15,425 nucleotides of DNA from Marinospirillum sp. (GCA_007119985.1 SKOQ01000222.1:1-15425); one strand, 5' to 3'. Positions 7,041 to 14,543 are shown, numbered from the stretch's first letter. Program-made: numbers and translations. Notes: generated by a model not told the origin, from the letters alone.

Positions 7041-8186
7041 CTAAGCTTTACCAAGAAGAGAGCGAGCAATCACTTCTTTCATGATTTCCGAACTGCCAGC
7101 ATAGATGGTTTGCACGCGTGCATCGACATAAAAGCGCGAAATGGGATATTCGAGGGTATAGCCATAGCCGCCAAAAAGCTGCAAGCACTCATCGGTAATG
7201 CGACATTGCATTTCACTGAGCTGGAGCTTGATGATGGCTGCATGGGTGCTGGTCATTTCGCCTTGGCGATAAAGGGCAACGCAATGGTTAAAGTAGGCGC
7301 GGGCCATATCAATTTGCGCCCGTACTTCCGCCAGCTTAAAGCGGGTGTTTTGGAAATCGCCAATACGCTGACCAAAGGCCTTGCGCTCTTGGACATAATC
7401 CAGAGTCAGTTGCAGCGCGCCTTCCATGGCGCCCAGAGCTTGAGAGCCCACGCCCAAACGTTCACGCGGTAACTCCTGCATGAGATAAACGAAGCCCTGA
7501 CCTTCTTCACCAAGCAGCGCTTCTTCTGGCAGGATCATCTGATCAAAAAACAGCTCGGCGGTATCACTGGCATGTTGGCCGATTTTTTTGATCGGCTTGC
7601 CGCGTGAGAAGCCGGGCAGATGGGTATCGACTAAAAACAGGGAGACGCCCTTCGCGCCTGCGCTCGGATCTGTTTTGGCACACACGATCACCATATCGGC
7701 CATCATACCGTTGGTGATAAAGGTTTTGGAGCCATCTAGCTGCCAGCCACCTTCTACCTTTTGGGCGCGGGTTTTCATGGCCGCCAGATCACTTCCTGCG
7801 CCAGGTTCAGTCATCGCGATGGCGCTCATCACCTCACCGCTGGCCATGCGCGGCAGCCAGTGCTGCTTTTGTTCTTCATTGCCCAGATGCAGCACATAGG
7901 GAATCACAATATTGGAGTGGATGTTGTAGCCTGTCGCCAAGCCGCCCAGACCGCGACGGGCGATTTCTTCAATCACCATTTGGGTGATGCCAAAATCGGC
8001 ACCAGTGCCGCCATAGTCTTCATCCAGATCAATCGCGAGCATGCCGTTTTCGCCCATTTTGAGCCAGAAATCCCGTGGTACCTGCCCAGCGGCCTCCCAG
8101 TCGGCATAGTGGGGATCGGCTTCCTGCTCCAAGAAGCGGCAGGTCATATCATAAAAAAGTTGGCTGGATTCATCATGTGTTGTCAT
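7041..8186 (-). CDS. Acyl-CoA dehydrogenase (LCAD/IVD-like active site)
   Basis: Encodes 381 residues, the standard length. The family is FAD-dependent, oxidises an acyl-CoA to the trans-2-enoyl-CoA and passes electrons to electron-transfer flavoprotein. Visible signatures are AMTEPGAGSDLAAM (124-137), the flavin/substrate region DGSKTFITNG (151-160), RKAFGQRIGDFQ (268-279) and QLFGGYGY (336-343). In medium- and short-chain enzymes the catalytic glutamate lies in IYEGT; here that position is A363 (IYAGSSE). Instead E242 in LPRERLGVG matches the glutamate used by long-chain and isovaleryl-CoA dehydrogenases, whose MQELPQERL and EIMKELIARE segments this protein closely echoes. It probably acts on long or branched substrates, but the exact one is unknown. 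First gene of the operon with the acyl-CoA ligase; divergent from the AraC-type regulator. Confidence 0.94.
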   Translation of the reverse strand: MTTHDESSQLFYDMTCRFLEQEADPHYADWEAAGQVPRDFWLKMGENGMLAIDLDEDYGGTGADFGITQMVIEEIARRGLGGLATGYNIHSNIVIPYVLHLGNEEQKQHWLPRMASGEVMSAIAMTEPGAGSDLAAMKTRAQKVEGGWQLDGSKTFITNGMMADMVIVCAKTDPSAGAKGVSLFLVDTHLPGFSRGKPIKKIGQHASDTAELFFDQMILPEEALLGEEGQGFVYLMQELPRERLGVGSQALGAMEGALQLTLDYVQERKAFGQRIGDFQNTRFKLAEVRAQIDMARAYFNHCVALYRQGEMTSTHAAIIKLQLSEMQCRITDECLQLFGGYGYTLEYPISRFYVDARVQTIYAGSSEIMKEVIARSLLGKA

Positions 8187-8213
8187 GGTTTTTCTCTGCT
8201 ATTGTGTTGTTTT

Positions 8214-8229
8214 CGGCCATACTAGGCCG
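8214..8229. promoter_or_regulatory. Inverted repeat in the divergent acyl-CoA dehydrogenase/araC region
   Basis: CGGCC (8214-8218) and GGCCG (8225-8229) are separated by ATACTA within the 81-base region between two divergent start codons. The position is right for an operator used by the divergent AraC-type protein or for control of both promoters. AraC-family sites are usually direct rather than inverted repeats, so the assignment is weak. No clear -35/-10 pair is visible on either strand. Confidence 0.3.
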
Positions 8230-8267
8230 CTATTCGGCTTCTCATCGGCTGTTTTAGGACAAAAACT

Positions 8268-9281
8268 ATGCATAATCAGCCAAACTGGCTTTCTTCTGGC
8301 TTAGCTGTAGAGTTGGTGCATGCGCTTTTTGAGGGGGTGCAGTTGCCCGCCGCACGACGAAAAACTCTGTTGATGCAGGCGGGTATCGCCCCGCGTGTGC
8401 TCGAACAGCCGCAGAATCGTCTGCCACCGGCGCAGTTTGCGCGCCTATACCGCTTGCTAGTGCAGCTGTTTCAGGATGAAACACCGGGGTTTTTCTCACG
8501 GCCTCTGCGCCCAGGAACACTCAAGTTCATTGGCCTCTCTTTGTTGGATGCGCCCAACTTACAGGTGGCGCTGCATCGCTTTGCGCATCTGTTCAGCATC
8601 TTGCAGGATGATGCACGCTATGAGATTAAAATCCTCGATGATCAAGTTGAGCTGCGCTGGATAGAGTTGCGGGCACCGCAGGCGAGTCGTGAACTGGTCC
8701 ATCAGCTGATGCTGCGCTTGATCCATGGTCTGGCCTCGTGGCTGATTGCAGAACCCCTGCCAGTGACCGAGGTGGCCTATGCCTTTGCACCGGCATCCAG
8801 CGTTGTTTTTGCCTTTTATCCGCAGGTAATGACCTACCATGCCCCCCTGAGCCGCTTGCGCCTTGCCCGTCGCCATCTACAGGCACCGCTGCGCCAAACC
8901 AAGCGCGATTTACAGGCTTTTTTGCGCCGTGCTCCAGCGGATTGGCTGGATGTGGCGATGGATCAGGATCGGGTGGTACATCAGGTGCGCGATTATCTGA
9001 TGCGGATTAACCCCGCCGCCAAGGTGCCTGAAGTTGCGCAGAAGCTGCATAAATCTGTGCGTAGTCTGACGCGTCAGCTGGCTCAAGAGGGCGCGAGCTT
9101 CCAGCAGCTCAAAGATCAGCTGCGTCGTGATCTGGCGATAGAGCAGCTAGGGCGGCGGCACCTACCGATCAACCAACTAGCTGAGCAGCTGGGTTTTGAG
9201 ACCAGTGCCAGCTTCTACCGTGCTTTTTTACGCTGGGAGGGCTGCTCTCCGCGTACCTACCGTCAACGCCTGCAAGGCTGA
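8268..9281 (+). CDS. AraC-family transcriptional regulator (PF12625-type N-terminal domain)
   Basis: Encodes 337 residues. The N-terminal part (about 10-190) resembles the ligand-binding domain found in OruR/GliR-like and fatty-acid-responsive AraC proteins (starts around ELVHALFEGVQLP, with LPPAQFARLYRLL and LDAPNLQVALHRFAHLF typical of that domain). The C-terminal part (about 245-335) holds two helix-turn-helix units: VAQKLHKSVRSLTRQLAQEG and LAEQLGFETSASFYRAFLRW, ending GCSPRTYRQRL, the usual AraC closing motif. AGGA lies about 8-10 bases before the ATG. It is transcribed away from the acyl-CoA dehydrogenase-ligase operon, across 81 bases, so the natural inference is that it activates that operon in response to a fatty acid or its CoA ester. 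The effector is not known from the sequence. Confidence 0.9.
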   Translation: MHNQPNWLSSGLAVELVHALFEGVQLPAARRKTLLMQAGIAPRVLEQPQNRLPPAQFARLYRLLVQLFQDETPGFFSRPLRPGTLKFIGLSLLDAPNLQVALHRFAHLFSILQDDARYEIKILDDQVELRWIELRAPQASRELVHQLMLRLIHGLASWLIAEPLPVTEVAYAFAPASSVVFAFYPQVMTYHAPLSRLRLARRHLQAPLRQTKRDLQAFLRRAPADWLDVAMDQDRVVHQVRDYLMRINPAAKVPEVAQKLHKSVRSLTRQLAQEGASFQQLKDQLRRDLAIEQLGRRHLPINQLAEQLGFETSASFYRAFLRWEGCSPRTYRQRLQG

Positions 9282-9309
9282 TTTCAAGGCAGTGAATACT
9301 CTGGCGGAC

Positions 9310-9339
9310 TTGCTTTCTATATTTAAGTATATTATAAAT
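9310..9339 (+). promoter_or_regulatory. Promoter with overlapping AT-rich dyad upstream of the ArsR-family gene
   Basis: TTGCTT (9310-9315) and TATAAA (9333-9338) are separated by 17 bases, a good sigma70-type promoter that would start transcription near 9345. The spacer and -10 are covered by an AT-rich imperfect dyad, ATTTA (9321-9325) and TAAAT (9335-9339) nine bases apart. Binding there would block RNA polymerase. BigR-type repressors are known to bind AT-rich palindromes over their own -10 region, so self-repression is a reasonable inference. Confidence 0.55.
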
Positions 9340-9368
9340 TAGGCAACTAAATTCTAGTGGGTTGGCTT

Positions 9369-9746
9369 ATGCAAGCAGAGTTAGATCTAGCGCAGATGCA
9401 GCAGCAAGCGCAACAAGCCAGTCGTTTGATGCAGGCCTGTGCCCATCCTGGGCGCTTGTTGCTCTTGTGTCAGCTGGCGCTGGAAGAGCTCAACGTGGGT
9501 GAGCTGGAGCAGCGGGTGGGTTTGCATCAGCCCAGCCTATCGCAGCAGCTTGGTGTGCTGCGTCGTGAAGGCTTGATTCGTGCGCGGCGGGCAGGGCAGC
9601 AGGTCTACTACCAGCTACAAGATCCCCGTACAGCGGAACTCCTGCGCAGCCTCTACCGTATTTTTTGTACTCCGATGCCAACCTCTCCTCTGCCCGCTGG
9701 GCGAAAGAGGGAAGAGGCAGCACCCAAAAAACCAGATCAAAACTGA
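9369..9746 (+). CDS. ArsR-family repressor of the BigR/SqrR (persulfide/redox-sensing) type
   Basis: Encodes 125 residues from the ATG at 9369; a GTG at 9357 would add four residues but lies only about 12 bases from the predicted transcription start and has no ribosome binding site. The winged-helix core is clear: VGELEQRVGLHQPSLSQQLGVLRREGLI is the recognition region, followed by the wing RARRAGQQVYYQL. Two cysteines, one in LLLLCQL (C34) and one in YRIFCTP (C100), are 66 residues apart, exactly the spacing of C42/C108 in BigR and C41/C107 in SqrR, which form a disulfide or tetrasulfide and release DNA. An additional cysteine precedes HPGR. Metal-binding ArsR motifs (CVC) are absent. The C-terminal tail (KREEAAPKKPD) is charged and extra. 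It ends 23 bases before the RND exporter gene, so it is probably first in that operon and its repressor (inference). Confidence 0.85.
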   Translation: MQAELDLAQMQQQAQQASRLMQACAHPGRLLLLCQLALEELNVGELEQRVGLHQPSLSQQLGVLRREGLIRARRAGQQVYYQLQDPRTAELLRSLYRIFCTPMPTSPLPAGRKREEAAPKKPDQN

Positions 9747-9769
9747 ATACAAGCCTTGGAGAAAGACAG

Positions 9770-12349
9770 ATGGGTCGGTCGATAGCAAATTGGTGTATGA
9801 GCCACACCCGCAGCGTTTTTATTGTGATGCTGCTGGCGGTGTTGGCCTTGGGCGCGATGATTCCGCGGATTGTGATTGATACTGATCCGGAGAATATGCT
9901 CTCTGCTGAGCAGCCAGATCGCCTGCGCCACAATGAGATTCGGGCCACCTTTGGCCTGCACGATATGCTGGTGGTTGGGCAGGTCAATACTGAGCAGGGG
10001 ATCTTTAATCCGGCTTCTTTGGCCGCCCATTATCAGCTGACGCGCGCCATCGAGCAGATGGAGGGCGTGATTGCGGCAGATCTGATGTCGCTGGCGGCAG
10101 TGGATAATGTGGAACAAGCTGGCCCCGGCACCATCGCTTATGATTGGTTGATTCCTGAGGCACCGCAGACGCAGGCTGAAGCCGATCGTATCCGCGCTGC
10201 GGTAGAGCGCCTGCCGATGTATCTTGGCACTCTGGTGTCTGAAGATGGTCAGGCGGCCGCGATTTTTGTTCCGATTGCCAGCAAGGATATCAGCCATCGC
10301 ATTGCGCAAGAAATCCAAGCCGTGGTGGAGACTCTGGGTGTGAGTGATGCTTTTCATATCACGGGTCAGCCAGTGGCGCAGGATACCTTTGGTGTTGAAA
10401 TGTTCCAGCAGATGGCGATTTCAGCCCCCCTCGCTGGCTTGGTGATCTTTCTTGCCATGTTGTATTTCTTCCGTAGTTTGCCGCTGGTTGTCGCACCGAT
10501 GCTGCTGGCGATGGCCACGGTGATCACGACCATGGGTCTGCTGATTGGTCTGGGCTATACCGTGCACATCATGAGTTCGATGATTCCGATCTTCTTGATG
10601 CCGATAGCGGTGGTGGCCTCAGTGCATGTGCTGTCGAATTTTGCTGATCGCTATCGCCCCGGTGATGATCCCAAGCAGGTGATGGGGGCTGTGATGGAGC
10701 AGCTCTTCAAGCCAGTGTTGTTTACCAGTCTGACCACGGCGGTGGGTTTTCTCTCGCTGCTGACGACTCCTATTCCTCCGGTGCAGGTGTTTGGTGCTTT
10801 TATCTCCTTTGGTGTGTTGATCGCGCTGATCTTGACCCTGTGTTTTATCCCAGCCTATACCGTGGCCTTAAAGCGTGAAACGCTGGATAAGATGGCAGAA
10901 AAGTTCCGTGCCAAGGAAGAACAGGCCGCCGCGCAGGATGCAGAGAGCCTGCTTAGTCGTCTTGGTCGCCTACCCACCCGTGCACCACTTGCGGTGGTGG
11001 GCGCCGTGGTTGGTCTGCTGCTGGTCTCTGGTTATGGTATTCAGCAGATTCAGATTAACGATAATCCCACCCTGTGGTTTAAACAGGATCACCGCATTCG
11101 TGTCGCCGATCAGGTGTTAAATGCGCGCTTTGCGGGCACCTATGAAGCCTATCTGGCTTTCAGATCGACTCAGGCTGAAGCGCAGTTGCAACAGCTCAAT
11201 GACCAGGCCAACAGGCTTTTTGCTGAGGCTGAAAGACAGGGTCTCATGCTGGATACCAGCTGGGAGGCGCTTTGGCAGGCAACAGAAAACGAACCCAATC
11301 TGGGTGCGCGCTTAGAAGCCCTCGCCAGTGAAATCGATGATCAGCTCTTTATGGTGGATGCAGAAGCGCAAGATATGTTGGAAACCCTGCTGGATGCGGT
11401 TGAAAGCACACGCAGCCAGACACGGGTGTTCCAGCAGCCAGAGGTCTTGGCTTATCTGGATGATCTCAAAGCCTATTTAGAAGAGCAGGGCTTGATCGGT
11501 AAGGCCAACTCCTTAGCGGATGTGGTGAAAACGATTAACCGTGAACTGGTCAGCGGTGATCCTGTGGATTATCAGCTCCCGCAGACCGCTAATGGTGTGG
11601 CACAAACCATCCTGAGCTTCCAATCTTCGCAACGCCCAGATGACTTGTGGAACTTTGTCACGCGCGATTTCACGCAAGCCAGCATGTGGGTGCAGCTGCC
11701 CAGTGGCGATAATCAGGTGATGAGTCGGGTGGTCGAGGCCGTTGATGCCTATATTGCCGCTCATCCTCTGCCGGCTGGCTTAGAGGCAGATTGGGGGGGG
11801 ACCACCTATATCAATTTGATCTGGCAGGGCGAGATGGTCGAAGGCATGCTCTGGGCGCTCTTCTCAGCCTTTATTGTGGTGCTGGTGATGATGATCGCGC
11901 TCTTTCGTAACCTGTGGCTGGGTCTGCTGGCGATGCTGCCACTGACCATCACCATCGCGGCCATCTATGGTGTCATGGGCTTGATCGGTAAAGACTTTGA
12001 TATGCCGGTGGCGGTGCTCTCATCGCTTTCGCTGGGCTTATCAGTTGATTTTGCGATTCACTTTATTCAGCGGCTGCGTATGGCGTTGGAGACCACCGCT
12101 GGAGATTGGCAGGCCGCGATGGCGCGGGTCTTTCAAGAGCCTTCGCGTGCTATTGCACGGAACGCGGTGGTGATTTCGGTGGGCTTTCTACCGCTGTTGG
12201 CTGCGCCATTGGTGCCCTATATTACGGTTGGGATCTTCTTGGCGAGCATTATGGCCACTTCGGCACTGGTGACCCTCTTTGCGCTCCCTGCTGTGATCAG
12301 CCTAGCCCCGCGTGCCTTCTTGGGTGCGCAGGTTCACTCTAATTCTTGA
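9770..12349 (+). CDS. RND superfamily exporter (MMPL/COG1033 type)
   Basis: Encodes 859 residues from the ATG at 9770, which has GGAG 8 bases upstream; the frame is open further back but overlaps the regulator gene. The layout is the two-half RND plan: membrane helix 1 (about 15-36), first periplasmic loop (about 37-214, with DTDPENMLS near its start), a five- to six-helix bundle (215-365) including GFLSLLTTPIPPVQVFGAF, helix 7 (about 405-423), a long second loop (about 424-690) and a final bundle (about 692-845). The conserved acidic residue of MMPL proton pathways is present as D760 in GLSVDFAIHF, while the matching place in the first half reads VVASVHVL, without an acid. The second loop has about 88 extra helical residues (466-553). 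Relatives export lipids or other hydrophobic compounds; the substrate here is unknown. First structural gene of a three-gene envelope-spanning set. Confidence 0.88.
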   Translation: MGRSIANWCMSHTRSVFIVMLLAVLALGAMIPRIVIDTDPENMLSAEQPDRLRHNEIRATFGLHDMLVVGQVNTEQGIFNPASLAAHYQLTRAIEQMEGVIAADLMSLAAVDNVEQAGPGTIAYDWLIPEAPQTQAEADRIRAAVERLPMYLGTLVSEDGQAAAIFVPIASKDISHRIAQEIQAVVETLGVSDAFHITGQPVAQDTFGVEMFQQMAISAPLAGLVIFLAMLYFFRSLPLVVAPMLLAMATVITTMGLLIGLGYTVHIMSSMIPIFLMPIAVVASVHVLSNFADRYRPGDDPKQVMGAVMEQLFKPVLFTSLTTAVGFLSLLTTPIPPVQVFGAFISFGVLIALILTLCFIPAYTVALKRETLDKMAEKFRAKEEQAAAQDAESLLSRLGRLPTRAPLAVVGAVVGLLLVSGYGIQQIQINDNPTLWFKQDHRIRVADQVLNARFAGTYEAYLAFRSTQAEAQLQQLNDQANRLFAEAERQGLMLDTSWEALWQATENEPNLGARLEALASEIDDQLFMVDAEAQDMLETLLDAVESTRSQTRVFQQPEVLAYLDDLKAYLEEQGLIGKANSLADVVKTINRELVSGDPVDYQLPQTANGVAQTILSFQSSQRPDDLWNFVTRDFTQASMWVQLPSGDNQVMSRVVEAVDAYIAAHPLPAGLEADWGGTTYINLIWQGEMVEGMLWALFSAFIVVLVMMIALFRNLWLGLLAMLPLTITIAAIYGVMGLIGKDFDMPVAVLSSLSLGLSVDFAIHFIQRLRMALETTAGDWQAAMARVFQEPSRAIARNAVVISVGFLPLLAAPLVPYITVGIFLASIMATSALVTLFALPAVISLAPRAFLGAQVHSNS

Positions 12350-12366
12350 TCTGTGAGGTGAAAACC

Positions 12367-13179
12367 ATGCGTGAGATTTCAGTTACTCGTCACCTGCCGC
12401 GTTGGTTGGCAGGGGCAGCGTTGGCGGTCTTGATCAACCCACTGGCGTTGGCAACACCGACGGCACAAGAGATCGTCGAGCGGGCCAATCAGGCCTCCTA
12501 CTATGCCGGGCGTGATGGTCGCTCAGAGGCCAGAATGCGCATCGAAGACAATCGTGGGCAGACCCAAACGCGCCAGTTCACTGTATTGCGACGCAATGTT
12601 GATCAACAGCGCCAGCAGTATCTGGTGGTGTTTAGTCGCCCCTCAGAATATCGCGACACGGCTTTTTTAGTGGAGAAGAACCCAGCCGCTGAGGATGATC
12701 GCTGGTTGTATCTGCCAGCGATGGATCTGGTGCGCCGTATTGCCCCCGGCGATAAACGCACTAGCTTTGTCGGTGCGCACCTCTTTTATGAGGACATCTC
12801 TGGTCGGCATTTGGATGATGATACCCATGAGCTGATTGAAACCACTGAACAGCATTATCTGATTCGCTCCACGCCCAAAGATCCACGTTCAGTTGAATTT
12901 GCCTTCTTCACCACTTGGATTGATCGTGAGCATCACCTGCCTTTGCGTGTTGAGTACACCAACGCCGCGGGTGAGGTGTATCGGCGTATGGAAAGCTCAG
13001 GTGTCGAGGTGATTGATGGTTATCCCACACCCACGGTGATGCGTGTGCAGGATCTGGCCTCGGGTGGTCAAACCATCGTGCAGTTTCGCGGCATCAGTTA
13101 TGACCTGGATCTGCCCGCCAATGTCTTTACTGAGCGCAGCCTGCGCCATCCCCCCAGCCAGTGGTTAGAGCGGAGATAA
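12367..13179 (+). CDS. Periplasmic LolA-like protein (outer membrane lipoprotein-sorting protein family, COG2834)
   Basis: Encodes 270 residues. A Sec signal peptide ends at A29 (ALA before TPTAQE), with basic residues in the n-region and a hydrophobic stretch at about 14-24. The mature part has the look of the LolA/LolB-like half-barrel: EIVERANQASYYAG, repeated beta strands with QFTVLRR and QYLVVFSRP, DRWLYLPAMDLVRRI, and RTSFVGAHLFYEDIS followed by a C-terminal strand region ending in FTERSLRH. No lipobox cysteine is present, so it is soluble in the periplasm. The family name is historical; members next to COG1033 exporters are thought to carry a hydrophobic ligand rather than sort lipoproteins. 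The ATG at 12367 has GAGGTG 6 bases before it, while an upstream TTG at 12346 overlaps the exporter stop. The spacing of 17 bases to the exporter and 5 to the barrel gene indicates one transcript. Confidence 0.87.
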   Translation: MREISVTRHLPRWLAGAALAVLINPLALATPTAQEIVERANQASYYAGRDGRSEARMRIEDNRGQTQTRQFTVLRRNVDQQRQQYLVVFSRPSEYRDTAFLVEKNPAAEDDRWLYLPAMDLVRRIAPGDKRTSFVGAHLFYEDISGRHLDDDTHELIETTEQHYLIRSTPKDPRSVEFAFFTTWIDREHHLPLRVEYTNAAGEVYRRMESSGVEVIDGYPTPTVMRVQDLASGGQTIVQFRGISYDLDLPANVFTERSLRHPPSQWLERR

Positions 13180-13184
13180 GTCTG

Positions 13185-14543
13185 ATGGTTGATTTCACGC
13201 AACGCACCCCGCTGATTGCGGCTGGCCTGCTGCTGGCGCTGTGCGCTCCACCCGGCCTGGCCGATGATTGGGCCAGTGATTGGGAAGACGATGGCTGGGC
13301 GGATGAAGAGTGGGACGAAGCGCCCAGATCGCGCCTGCCTTTTACACTGCATGGCTTTGTTGAAGCGGCCGCTGGGGTGCATCTCCAGTCGAACCCCGCA
13401 GTGAAGGAGCAGATCGATCAGCGTTGGAATCTGGCCGAAACCCGCCTCCAGCTTGAGCTGAATGGAGATTGGCAGCAGGTCAGCTATCGTGTGCGCGGTG
13501 ATCTGGTCGCCGATGGTGTTGAAGATGAAGTGCGTGCGGAACTGCGCGAAGCTCTTTTCAGCACCAGCACTGGCGCCGTGGATTGGCGCGTGGGCCGACA
13601 GGTCCTGACCTGGGGAACAGGGGATCTGTTGTTTATCAACGATCTGTTTCCCAAAGACTGGGAGTCTTTTCTGATCGGCCGTGATGAGGACTATCTGAAA
13701 GCCCCTTCAGATGCGCTACGCACCACTTGGCATGCGGATGCGCTGACGGTTGATCTGGTGTGGACGCCGGTTTTTAACCCAGATCAGTATGTCGATGGGG
13801 GGCGTCTGTCCTATTTCAATCCACAAACTGGAGCCGCCAGTGCTGAATCTATTTCTGATCTCAGTCGTGAGCCGCGCTCCTTTCCGAGTGATGGCGAGTT
13901 GGCGCTGCGTTTGGCAACGCGGATTGATGGCCGTGAATTTGCCCTCTATGGCTATCGCGGCTTTTATCCGCAGCCGGATGATGCGCGTGCTATGCCGAGC
14001 GGGAAGCTCGAACATCCGCGCCTGAATGTCTATGGTGCCAGTGTGCGTGCTCCTCTGGGGGCGGGTTTGATCAATGCTGAGGTGGGCTACTATGACTCAG
14101 CCGATAATCGCAGTGGTGATCAAGCCGGTGCGCTGCCGAACTCTGAAGTGCGTTTTTTGGTCGGCTATGACTGGGAGCTGATCACCCATTTGAATGTGGG
14201 TGTGCAGTATTACCAAGAATGGACGCAGGATTTTGATCAGCTTGAGCAGGCGATGGTGGCGAGAGGCAACCCTTCAGATTGGGCCGGCAAGGAGCATCGG
14301 CATCTGCTGACCGCCCGCCTGACCTACACCCAGTGGCGTGGTGATCTGGTCTGGTCCTTGTTTGGCTTTGCCTCACCCAATGAGCAGGATTTTTATCTAC
14401 GCCCCAGTGTGCGCTATCGCTATTCAGATGCGCTCACGCTCAGTACAGGCGCCAACCTCTTTGGTGGGCGTGATGACTTTAGCTTCTTCGGTCAGTTTGA
14501 GGAAGACAGCAACTTCTGGGCCAGAGCAAGGTATCGTTTTTAG
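13185..14543 (+). CDS. Outer-membrane beta-barrel protein of the exporter cluster (DUF1302-like)
   Basis: Encodes 452 residues. The signal peptide ends near A26 (PPGLA before DDWA). The first mature residues, 27-46, contain 11 Asp or Glu and four Trp, unusual for a barrel. From residue about 52 (LPFTLHGFVEAAAGVHL) the protein shows regular amphipathic strands, for example WRVGRQVLTWGTGDLLFINDLFP, and it ends in the aromatic pattern ARARYRF with a terminal Phe, the signal recognised by the Bam machinery. The general form suits a 14-18 strand channel or binding barrel; similarity to DUF1302 proteins, which also accompany MMPL exporters and LolB-like partners, is an inference from context and length. 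The ATG at 13185 has GGAG 9 bases upstream; a GTG at 13161 would place the start inside the previous gene and spoil the signal peptide. Likely the outer-membrane end of the export path. Confidence 0.8.
   Translation: MVDFTQRTPLIAAGLLLALCAPPGLADDWASDWEDDGWADEEWDEAPRSRLPFTLHGFVEAAAGVHLQSNPAVKEQIDQRWNLAETRLQLELNGDWQQVSYRVRGDLVADGVEDEVRAELREALFSTSTGAVDWRVGRQVLTWGTGDLLFINDLFPKDWESFLIGRDEDYLKAPSDALRTTWHADALTVDLVWTPVFNPDQYVDGGRLSYFNPQTGAASAESISDLSREPRSFPSDGELALRLATRIDGREFALYGYRGFYPQPDDARAMPSGKLEHPRLNVYGASVRAPLGAGLINAEVGYYDSADNRSGDQAGALPNSEVRFLVGYDWELITHLNVGVQYYQEWTQDFDQLEQAMVARGNPSDWAGKEHRHLLTARLTYTQWRGDLVWSLFGFASPNEQDFYLRPSVRYRYSDALTLSTGANLFGGRDDFSFFGQFEEDSNFWARARYRF

Noticed and set aside
7041..8186. 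Loss of the IYEGT glutamate read as an inactive acyl-CoA dehydrogenase
   Set aside because: The alternative catalytic glutamate (E242) used by LCAD and IVD enzymes is present, so inactivity is not supported.
9737..10357. A 206-codon open frame on the minus strand at the start of the exporter gene
   Set aside because: Fully antisense to the RND exporter N-terminus and without family resemblance; codon shadow.
10981..11001. CACCAC/GTGGTG inverted repeat considered as an operator
   Set aside because: It lies inside the exporter gene, in codons for an Ala-Pro-Leu-Ala-Val-Val membrane segment, and has no promoter around it.
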